Positions 1 to 5,272 of a stretch of 6,690 nt of DNA are shown here, one piece after another (the stretch's first letter is position 1; each line of letters opens with the position of its first letter). The notes under the pieces are model-generated. The model searched no databases. It was not told the origin of the DNA and was given only the letters and a program-made list of their open reading frames with translations. The stretch lies in assembly GCA_900551305.1 (NCBI GenBank), contig URVK01000091.1, positions 1 to 6,690 of the forward strand, read 5' to 3'. The DNA comes from an uncultured Collinsella sp. (GTDB lineage: Bacteria > Actinomycetota > Coriobacteriia > Coriobacteriales > Coriobacteriaceae). The position numbers and the translations under genes were made by a program.

Positions 1-2453
1 AAGCTCGGACCAGCTTGCGTCCACGGCGGCGGGGCACACGACAAAGAAGAGCGCGGCGAAGGTCACGATGTCAAACAGCGAGCTCACGGGGCCCAGCTCG
101 AGCGTAAAGCCCTTGATGGACGCGGCGTCCCAGGCACGCGGGCGGGCAGTCCAGGCGTCATCGACGGTGTCCCACGGCAGTGCGATGCACACGATCTCGT
201 AGACCAGCGACAGCAGTACCAGCTGCAGGGCACTCATGGGCAAAAACGGCAAGAACAGGCTCGCGACGGTCACGGACAGCACATTGCCAAAGTTGGAGCT
301 CACCGTGGTCTTGAGGTACTTGAGCAGGTTGCCGTAAGTGCGGCGGCCTTCGATGATGCCGCGCTCGAGCACGCCCAGGTCCTTCTGAAGCAAGATGATA
401 TCGGCGGATTCCTTGGCAATATCGACGGCCGAATCGACCGAGATGCCGCAATCGCTCGCACGCATGGCGGCGGCGTCGTTGATGCCGTCGCCCATAAAGC
501 CCACGGTGTGGCCGAGCATCTCGCGCATGACACGTACCAGGCGCGCCTTCTGCAGCGGCGAGAGCTTGGCGAAGAGGTGGGTTTTCTCGGCGCGCTCGGC
601 AAGTTCGGCGTCATCGAGCGCATCGATCTCGGAGCCGAGCAAGACGTTGCTCGCATCGATACCAATCTGCTCGCAGACGGTGGCGGCGACGCGGTCGTTG
701 TCGCCGGTTAGGACCTTGACCGCCACGCCCTTGGTCTCGAGGGTGGCGACGGCGCCCGCAGCACTTGCTTTGGGCGGATCGAGGAAGGCCAAAAAGCCCA
801 TCAGCACCATGTCGCACTCGTCGGCGATGCCAAACTCGCCCACGCAGTGCGGATTGGTCTTCTGCGCCACAGCAATTACGCGTAGGCCCTCGGCGTTAAG
901 TCTGGCGACCTGCTTGCGAATCTGGGCGAGCTTGTCTTTGGTGAGCGGCTGAGCGATGCCATCGACCTCGACAAAGGAGCAGATCTCGAGCATTTCCTCG
1001 GCAGCTCCCTTGGTAACCATCTGGGTTTTGCCCTGGGCGTCGGCTACAACTACGCTCAGGCGACGGCGCGAGAAATCGAAGGGCACCTCGTCGACCTTGG
1101 TATAGCGGTCGCGCAGGCTCTGGCCCAGCATGGAATCGGGTGCGACGGTCGAGGGTGTCACATCGGCACGGTCGATTACGGCCAGGTCGATAAGGTTCTT
1201 GAGGCCGGTCTGGAAGAAGCTGTTCAAAAACGCATGGCGCAGCACACGCGTGTCCTCGTCGCCATCGGTGTTGAGGTAGCGCTCGAGCACGATGCGGTCT
1301 TCGGTGAGGGTGCCGGTCTTGTCACAGCACAGGACGTCCATGGCACCCAGGTTTTGGATCGCCGGCAGTTCTTTGACGATAACCTGGCGACGGGCGAGAT
1401 CCTTGGCGCCCTGCGACAGGCTCGTGGTCACGATGACGGGGAGCATCTGCGGCGTAATGCCCACGGCTACGCTCGTGGCGAACAGCAGCGCGTCGATGAC
1501 GTTGCCCTTGGTGGCGGCGTTGATGGCAAAGACGGCCGGCGCCATAGCGAGCATGAGGCGTACGAGCAACATGGAGACGCTCGAGACGCCGCGGTCAAAC
1601 GCGCTCTTCTCGCCGCGCCCGTTGAGCATCTTGGCGATGCCGCCCAGGTAGGTGTCCGAGCCGGTGGCAACGACAAGCGCCATGGCGGCGCCGTTTTGCA
1701 CGGAGGGGCCGGTAAAGACGATGTTCTTGCAGGCAGAGAGTGGCAGTGCGGAGCCGTCGGCGCCCTCGACGACGGTGACGGCGGTGGTCTTCTCGACGGC
1801 CTCGCTCTCGCCGGTGAGTGCGGACTCGATCACAAACAGGTCGCGCGCGGTGATGATGCGGGCGTCTGCTGGCACCATATCGCCGGCAGAGAGGCGGATT
1901 ACATCGCCGGGGACGAGCTCGTCGAAGGGGATCTCGATGCGCCCGCCGTCGCGCAGGGCGGTGCAAGTGTTGGAGACCAGGTCCTTAAGGGCCTCGGCCG
2001 CATTGCCGCTGCGGGCTTCCTGGATAAACTTCATACCGCCCGATACCAGCAGCATGATGCCGATGACGATGACCGTGGAGGGGTCGCGCTGCGGCTCGGG
2101 TACGGCGAGCACGTCGATGTAGAGCGAGACCAGCGCGAGCGCGGCGAGGATGCCGGCGAAGGGATCGATGAAGGCGTCGGCGATGCGGCGGGCGAGCGTT
2201 TTGGTCGTTGCCTCGATGGTGTTGGGGCCGACGGCGTTCAGGCGCTCAGTTGCCTGCTCGACGGTGAGGCCGTTTGCCGTGGCGTCAAGCAGTACGAGGG
2301 CGTCCCCGGCACTATGGGTGGCGGCGAATATGGTGTTCTTGGACAGGCCGGCATGAGCGGCGGGGGGCGGCCGGGGGGGCCCTCGGCACGGCGCGCCGTG
2401 CGGCGGCGCTTGGAGATGGCTTCGAGTACCGTGACGGTTTTGAGCATCAGCAT
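1..2453 (-). CDS. mgtA: Magnesium-importing P-type ATPase MgtA (C-terminus beyond window; N-terminal frameshift)
   Basis: Predicted P3B-type ATPase that imports Mg2+ across the cytoplasmic membrane using ATP. The frame with codons at 3k+1..3k+3 is open from about 2370 to position 1. It shows the actuator TGES loop (1804-1815), the phosphorylated aspartate in DKTGT (1309-1323) and the hinge GDGIND (475-492). Membrane helices M1-M7 can be followed; M4 contains TPQMLP and M6 ends in LPWD. By comparison with enteric MgtA, about 100 C-terminal residues (M8-M10) are missing at the window edge. The start at 2453 (MLMLKTVTVLEAIS...) has AAGGAGG five bases upstream, but it lies in a different frame from the body. 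The two frames can only join in the G-rich tract at 2362-2379, where one base seems to be missing. The body frame has no ATG, GTG or TTG between its upstream stop (2500-2502) and the actuator domain. Either this is a sequence error, a broken gene or a phase-variable tract. Family assignment is very secure; intactness is uncertain. Confidence 0.93.
2362..2379. repeat. G6 and G7 homopolymer tracts at the mgtA frameshift
   Basis: Runs of six G (2362-2367) and seven G (2373-2379) on the plus strand are separated by CGGCC. They lie inside the first 30 codons of mgtA, exactly where the reading frame must change. Adding one base to either run joins the well-initiated start frame to the ATPase frame. 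Confidence 0.7.
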
Positions 2454-2501
2454 AGGGTCCTCCTTGTTGAGGGGAGTTAGCGTACGTGTCGTATTTGCTT
2501 C

Positions 2502-2566
2502 AAAAAACCTAGATGTCGCTCACGTCAAGCTCTTGAGCCCACAAAGGGTGCAGCGCGCCTTTGCGG
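2502..2566 (-). promoter_or_regulatory. Structured mgtA leader, two hairpins and a T-run between leader ORF and mgtA
   Basis: Read on the minus strand, a 9-bp stem with one G-T wobble (CCGCAAAGG at 2566-2558 with CCTTTGTGG at 2547-2539, 10-nt loop) is followed by a 5-bp stem GCTCA/TGAGC (2538-2534 with 2522-2518). Ten bases later comes a run of six T (2507-2502). The second hairpin is too short and too far from the T-run for a textbook terminator. Even so, the order leader peptide, hairpin, hairpin, T-run, gene is what an attenuator would look like. No M-box (ykoK-type Mg2+ riboswitch) consensus could be recognised. Confidence 0.35.
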
Positions 2567-2592
2567 TGGTTTTGGCGATCTGCCGGTGGCGT

Positions 2593-2664
2593 TTATGCGT
2601 GTGCGGAGCCCTCGCGGCGTGCCGAGGGCGACATGCAGGTTTTTCGACTAGGACTGCCTTCCAT
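2593..2664 (-). CDS. Putative 23-aa leader peptide upstream of mgtA
   Basis: A short ORF, ATG at 2664-2662 and TAA at 2595-2593, encodes a 23-residue peptide beginning MEGSPSRKTCMSPS and ending in GSAHA. Its ribosome binding site, AGGAGG, lies six bases before the ATG (plus-strand CCTCCT at 2671-2676) and is as good as that of any gene here. The second half of the ORF contains a 7-bp hairpin, GCCCTCG/CGAGGGC (2608-2614 with 2623-2629). The position, between a candidate promoter and mgtA with about 140 nt of further leader, resembles enteric mgtL, whose translation couples Mg2+ or proline status to mgtA transcription. The peptide itself is not similar to MgtL, having only two prolines. It could be a regulatory leader or an unrelated small protein. 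Confidence 0.45.
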   Translation of the reverse strand: MEGSPSRKTCMSPSARREGSAHA

Positions 2665-2731
2665 GGCACACCTCCTAAAGGCTGAGCGCAGCGCGCTTTG
2701 GGTATCTCGTACCCCTTTTTAATCCGCCCGT

Positions 2732-2760
2732 ATTCTTGATGAGGGGGTTTGACATGTCAA
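2732..2760 (-). promoter_or_regulatory. Candidate sigma-70 promoter for leader ORF and mgtA
   Basis: On the minus strand a perfect -35 box TTGACA (2760-2755) is followed by a 17-nt spacer and AAGAAT (2737-2732, four of six matches to TATAAT). Transcription would begin near 2725, about 60 nt before the leader ORF. The -35 box is half of a palindrome, so a bound repressor would mask it. Confidence 0.5.
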
Positions 2761-2764
2761 CCCC
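2743..2764. promoter_or_regulatory. Palindrome TTGACATGTCAA flanked by G and C runs, possible operator
   Basis: A perfect 12-bp palindrome TTGACATGTCAA (2749-2760) is flanked by GGGGG on the left (2743-2747) and CCCC on the right (2761-2764), giving a near-perfect dyad in the divergent mgtA-pyrE intergenic region. It overlaps the -35 box of the mgtA-side promoter. It could be an operator for mgtA, or chance overlap of two -35 boxes. No regulator for it is encoded in the window. Confidence 0.4.
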
Positions 2765-2890
2765 ATTGTTCGGAAAACCATTCCCCCTGACAAAGCCTTT
2801 ACAGAATGCCGTGGCCCCAAAGCGCGCCCGCATCTACGCTTCGCCTGCGCTAAACTGGAAGGCACGTACGCGATTACGAGAGGAGCCCGC

Positions 2891-3574
2891 ATGGAGGCTT
2901 ACAAGCAAGAGTTCATCAAGTTTATGGTCGAGTCCGACGTCCTTAAGTTCGGCAGCTTTACGCTCAAGAGCGGCCGTCAGTCCCCGTTCTTTATGAACGC
3001 CGGCGCTTACGTGACGGGCTATCAGCTCAAGAAGCTGGGCGAGTATTACGCCCAAGCCATCCACGATAACTTTGGCGACGACTTTGATGTGCTGTTTGGA
3101 CCGGCCTACAAGGGTATTCCGCTGGCCGTCGTGACCGCAATTGCCTACCACGAGCTGTACGGCAAGGAGGTCAAGTACTGCTGCGACCGCAAGGAGGCCA
3201 AGGACCACGGTGCCGATAAGGGCAACCTGCTGGGTTATGAGCCCAAGGACGGCGACCGCGTGGTCATGGTCGAGGACGTCACCACCAGCGGCAAGTCCAT
3301 CGACGAGACCTATCCCAAGGTTAAGGCTGCTGCCGATGTCGAGATTAAGGGCCTGATCGTGTCCCTCAACCGCATGGAGGTTGGCAAGGGTGGCGTGACC
3401 ACCGCGCAGAAGGAGATCGAGGCCAAGTACGGTTTCCCCGTCGCGAGCATCGTCTCCATGGCCGAGGTCGTCGAGACCCTCTACAACCACGAGATCGACG
3501 GCAAGGTTGTCATCGATGACGAGCTCAAGACCGCCATCGACGCCTACTACGAGCAGTACGGAGCACGGGAGTAG
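2891..3574 (+). CDS. pyrE: Orotate phosphoribosyltransferase PyrE
   Basis: Cytoplasmic enzyme that converts orotate and PRPP to orotidine 5'-monophosphate in de novo UMP synthesis. The 227-residue product has the family's usual length and motifs: FTLKSGRQSPFF (23-34), GPAYKGIPLA (70-79), the flexible catalytic loop CDRKEAKDHG with K101, K104 and H106, and the PRPP-binding signature VVMVEDVTTSGKS (124-136). The start is supported by AGGAG five bases upstream of the ATG. No other pyrimidine gene is adjacent, so it appears to be transcribed alone, divergent from mgtA. A convincing promoter is not visible; the best -10 candidate is TAAACT at 2851-2856, without a matching -35. A TACC-loop hairpin begins 3 nt after the stop, and a terminator-like hairpin lies at 3654-3683. 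Confidence 0.97.
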   Translation: MEAYKQEFIKFMVESDVLKFGSFTLKSGRQSPFFMNAGAYVTGYQLKKLGEYYAQAIHDNFGDDFDVLFGPAYKGIPLAVVTAIAYHELYGKEVKYCCDRKEAKDHGADKGNLLGYEPKDGDRVVMVEDVTTSGKSIDETYPKVKAAADVEIKGLIVSLNRMEVGKGGVTTAQKEIEAKYGFPVASIVSMAEVVETLYNHEIDGKVVIDDELKTAIDAYYEQYGARE

Positions 3575-3577
3575 GTA

Positions 3578-3618
3578 GTTACGCGGGTTTACCAACCCGT
3601 GTAACGGCTCGACGCTGC
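3578..3618 (+). repeat. 3'-end TACC-loop hairpin plus GCTCGACGCTGC tail, copy 1
   Basis: Three nt after the pyrE stop, GTTACGCGGGTT (3578-3589) pairs with AACCCGTGTAAC (3594-3605): 12 bp including one G-T wobble, around the loop TACC. It is followed by GGCTCGACGCTGC (3606-3618). A second copy with the same loop and tail follows the lipoprotein gene at 6607-6647. No T-run follows, so it is not a standard intrinsic terminator. Confidence 0.75.
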
Positions 3619-3717
3619 GCGGGCCGCATTTGGACAATCTGACGTTCAACTTCAAGGGCGCGACCAGAAGGTCAGCGCCCTTTCGTTTCACGTCACCTTG
3701 TCTCAAATGCGGCCCGC
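3619..3717. repeat. Nested inverted repeat of about 99 bp downstream of pyrE
   Basis: The outer arm GCGGGCCGCATTTGGACAA (3619-3637) is complementary to 3698-3717, apart from one extra base. Inside it, TGACGT (3640-3645) pairs with ACGTCA (3690-3695), and at the centre is a 12-bp terminator-like hairpin (3654-3682). The three concentric stems would fold as one long cruciform or RNA. It resembles a miniature inverted-repeat or REP-type insertion rather than a simple terminator, though no target-site duplication was found. Confidence 0.7.
3654..3683 (+). terminator. Probable intrinsic terminator of pyrE
   Basis: Stem AAGGGCGC plus GACC (3654-3665), loop AGAA (3666-3669), then GGTC, one bulged A and GCGCCCTT (3670-3682), followed by TCGTTT. 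The stem is strong and GC-rich, but the T-run is short and interrupted. The opposite strand has AA(G) flanks and could also terminate weakly for the convergent gene. Confidence 0.6.
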
Positions 3718-3752
3718 TCGCTGGCGCTACCAAAACATCGGCGTTGCCGCGC

Positions 3753-3811
3753 TAGTCATCGGGGACGTTCTTGTTTGACTGGTCGTTTAAGAGCGTCCCC
3801 AATGACTACTT
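3753..3811. repeat. REP-like palindrome, full copy (GGGGACGTTCTT type)
   Basis: Left arm TAGTCATCGGGGACGTTCTT (3753-3772) and its imperfect reverse complement (3789-3808) differ at two positions, one of which is a G-T wobble. The spacer is 16 nt, and ACTACTT closes the element. A shortened direct copy lies at 4066-4097. Confidence 0.75.
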
Positions 3812-3814
3812 AGG

Positions 3815-3884
3815 AATGAGCGTGGATAATCTCCCGTTTTTGGCCCCCGTGTGGGCTCAAAGTGGGAGATTATCCACGCTCGTT
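3815..3884. repeat. 18-bp perfect inverted repeat with 28-nt centre
   Basis: GAGCGTGGATAATCTCCC (3818-3835) is exactly complementary to 3864-3881. Three more outer pairs, one a wobble, extend the stem to 3815-3884. The centre carries a small GCCC/GGGC hairpin. A further partial copy of the tip, ACGCTCATT, occurs at 3905-3913. The rest of 3885-3981 shows only small dyads such as TGTGGTGCCACA and no gene. Confidence 0.75.
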
Positions 3885-3981
3885 GGATAGGTGTCCGAAA
3901 ATCAACGCTCATTCGGTTGGCGCAGGGGCAAGCTGTTTTCCGCTGTGGTGCCACATGTGAGCCTGGCCTCCTGTGCCAGAT

Positions 3982-4017
3982 TCTAATAACGAGTTTACGG
4001 AATAAATAGTTATTAGA
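3982..4017. repeat. 9-bp inverted repeat TCTAATAAC/GTTATTAGA
   Basis: TCTAATAAC (3982-3990) is perfectly complementary to GTTATTAGA (4009-4017) across an 18-nt AT-rich spacer. The CTAATAACGA motif recurs in the next hairpin (minus strand 4056-4047), which links the two elements. Confidence 0.5.
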
Positions 4018-4022
4018 GCTGA

Positions 4023-4066
4023 AATGGCCGACCTAATGACGAGAAGTCGTTATTAGGTCGGCCATT
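4023..4066. terminator. 20-bp hairpin with GAAG loop, possible terminator of the rpiR-type gene
   Basis: AATGGCCGACCTAATGACGA (4023-4042) pairs with 4047-4066 at 19 of 20 positions, the exception being a G-T wobble, around the loop GAAG (4043-4046). It lies 25 nt beyond the stop of the minus-strand regulator gene and could end its transcript. No real T-run follows on either strand, so its terminator role is inferred; it may simply be a repeat element. Confidence 0.5.
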
Positions 4067-4097
4067 AGTCATTGGGGACGTTCTTAAATGACTACTT
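4066..4097. repeat. REP-like element, shortened copy overlapping the regulator's stop codon
   Basis: TAGTCATTGGGGACGTTCTT (4066-4085) matches the full copy at 19 of 20 bases and is followed by AATGACTACTT (4087-4097), also shared. The 28 nt between these parts in the full copy are reduced to one base. Read on the minus strand, this element supplies the last lysine codon and the TAG stop of the regulator gene. Confidence 0.75.
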
Positions 4098-4946
4098 GAG
4101 CCCGGGCAGGCGGGTGTAGGGGAACGAGCGCTCCAGGAATTCGGCACAGCGGGCGTAGTCTTTGGCGAAGTAGCTGCTGTAGAGCGAATCGAGCACGTAT
4201 TGCACGGCGATGTGGCTTGCGAACTGCGTGATGCGGTGCGTCATGCTCTCGTGATCGCTCACCGTAAGGTAGGCGGCAAAGCCGGGGTGAATGCGCGCGC
4301 AGTAGGGCGTGCCGATGATGATGACCGGGACATGCCGGCTGCTGAGGATCGGCAAGATTTTCTTGAGGTTGGGCGCAAGGCCGCTGTAGGAGATAACGAT
4401 CGCCACGTGGTCGGCGCCCGAGGCGAGCGCCGTGCGCACCTGTGCCTCGATGTTGTCGTAGCATGTGGCGCTCTTGCCGACGGAGAGCAGGCGATCGCGG
4501 AACATGCCAGCCGGATAGAGGTTGTGCGAGCCCGTGTAGATGTCGACCTGTCGGGCGTTCGCGATGAGCTTGACGGCTTGGTCAAGCTGCGTGGGGTCGA
4601 GCAGCTCCTGCGTTTCGGCCAGCGTGGTCTGGTAGAGTCCCTCCATGCGCTCCATAACCTGCGCAGGCGTGGAAGTGGCATCGAAGGGAAAGTTGATATC
4701 AACGTCGCGCCGGTTTCCCGCCTCGGTTGCTAAGCGAATAAGCTCGACCTTGAGATCTTTGAAGCCCTCGAGGCCGAGCTTTTTGCAAAAACGGTGCACG
4801 CTCGCGACCGAAACGTTGGCGCGCGCGGCAAATTCTTTAATAGAAAGCCCGCGGATGTCCTCGCCGATGGCAAGGGCTGCAATGCCGAGCTGCTGCTCGG
4901 TGGGGGTGAGCCCCTGTGCCTCGGTAATCTTGCGTTTGATATCCAT
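4092..4946 (-). CDS. MurR/RpiR family transcriptional regulator (HTH and SIS domains)
   Basis: A 284-residue sugar-phosphate-type regulator. The N-terminal RpiR helix-turn-helix domain spans about residues 1-75, with the DNA-contact region LSIKEFAARANVSVASVHRF at 34-53. A SIS (phosphosugar-binding) domain spans about 120-250, with strands VDIYTGSHN (134-142) and VAIVISYSG (181-189). ISYSG is the usual phosphosugar-binding loop. The ATG at 4946 is chosen because GGGAG lies five bases upstream. An in-frame TTG at 4976 would add ten residues but has no clear ribosome binding site. The gene is divergent from crr, 326 bp away, which suggests control of carbohydrate uptake; the actual ligand cannot be told from the sequence. 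Its stop codon lies inside a REP-like repeat. Confidence 0.92.
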   Translation of the reverse strand: MDIKRKITEAQGLTPTEQQLGIAALAIGEDIRGLSIKEFAARANVSVASVHRFCKKLGLEGFKDLKVELIRLATEAGNRRDVDINFPFDATSTPAQVMERMEGLYQTTLAETQELLDPTQLDQAVKLIANARQVDIYTGSHNLYPAGMFRDRLLSVGKSATCYDNIEAQVRTALASGADHVAIVISYSGLAPNLKKILPILSSRHVPVIIIGTPYCARIHPGFAAYLTVSDHESMTHRITQFASHIAVQYVLDSLYSSYFAKDYARCAEFLERSFPYTRLPGLK

Positions 4947-4993
4947 GCGAACTCCCACACTCGCCAAACCTACCAAAAAGGGACGGGTTTATT

Positions 4994-5027
4994 TTGGCAC
5001 GTTTCGGTCGGTATCAGGAAGTGCCAG
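4994..5027. promoter_or_regulatory. TTGGCAC/GTGCCAG dyad, candidate regulator operator
   Basis: TTGGCAC (4994-5000) and GTGCCAG (5021-5027) form a 6-bp inverted repeat with 20 nt between the arms, about 50 bp upstream of the regulator start. TTGGCAC recurs at 5211-5217 within the crr promoter. This suggests a shared operator for autoregulation and crr control; it is inference from motif recurrence only. Confidence 0.35.
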
Positions 5028-5098
5028 GGACGGGGCGGCGGCAGGACTCGAGAGCGAAAAGAAGTATCGGGTTTGGTGCGCCCGCTTCTGCCCGTCCC
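5027..5098. other. Structured non-coding stretch between the regulator and crr
   Basis: GGGACGGG (5027-5034; also at 4980-4987) is complementary to CCCGTCCC (5091-5098). Inside it, AGAAG, then CGGG, pair with CCCG-CTTCT directly before the right arm. A further 6-bp stem, GCTCGT/ACGAGC, lies near 5145-5160. No ORF with a ribosome binding site is present in 4947-5272. The structure may belong to a 5' leader or be incidental to high GC content. Confidence 0.3.
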
Positions 5099-5194
5099 GT
5101 GCGCAGACGATACTCGGCTTATCGACCCGCGATGCAAAGGAGATGCTCGTCCCACGAGCACTACCGGGAAGGGCTCGCGATTCGAGTCCCCACC

Positions 5195-5223
5195 TTAGCA
5201 TTTGAACCATTTGGCACTATAAT
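5195..5223 (+). promoter_or_regulatory. crr promoter
   Basis: A perfect -10 box TATAAT (5218-5223) is preceded by a 17-nt spacer and TTAGCA (5195-5200, four of six matches to TTGACA). The start would be near 5230, giving a leader of about 43 nt. That leader contains a short GCGCA/TGCGC hairpin (5236-5251) just before the ribosome binding site. The TTGGCAC motif overlaps the spacer next to the -10 box. Confidence 0.75.
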
Positions 5224-5272
5224 TACCGTAGGCATGCGCACAACGTTGCGCTTAATCAAGAGGAGAAAACGT

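Noticed and set aside
1234..2685. Long plus-strand open frame (483 codons)
   Set aside because: It is the antisense shadow of mgtA in the same codon register. It has no ribosome binding site, an unnatural composition, and runs over the mgtA promoter side.
2454..2735. M-box magnesium riboswitch before mgtA
   Set aside because: None of the conserved M-box blocks could be recognised on the minus strand. Only a leader ORF and simple hairpins are seen; a covariance-model search would settle it.
2834..3733. Minus-strand open frame of 299 codons across pyrE
   Set aside because: Antisense shadow of pyrE in the codon-paired register. Its low-complexity Leu/Val/Gly-rich product matches no family, and its upstream end lies in palindromic repeats.
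3575..4091. CRISPR array or insertion sequence
   Set aside because: The repeats are palindromic units of different families without regular spacing, and no transposase or cas coding sequence is present.
4947..4976. TTG start adding ten residues to the RpiR-type regulator
   Set aside because: No ribosome binding site is visible before it, and the ATG at 4946 has GGGAG at ideal spacing and starts where family members do.
5140..5195. tRNA-like stretch with a GATTCGAGTCCCC T-arm look
   Set aside because: The bases around TTCGAGT do not form a T-stem, and no acceptor or anticodon stem pairs around it.
4994..5272. N-terminal extension of crr in the same frame
   Set aside because: It crosses the TATAAT promoter. 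The internal ATG has a good ribosome binding site and gives the typical MGLFD start of the family.
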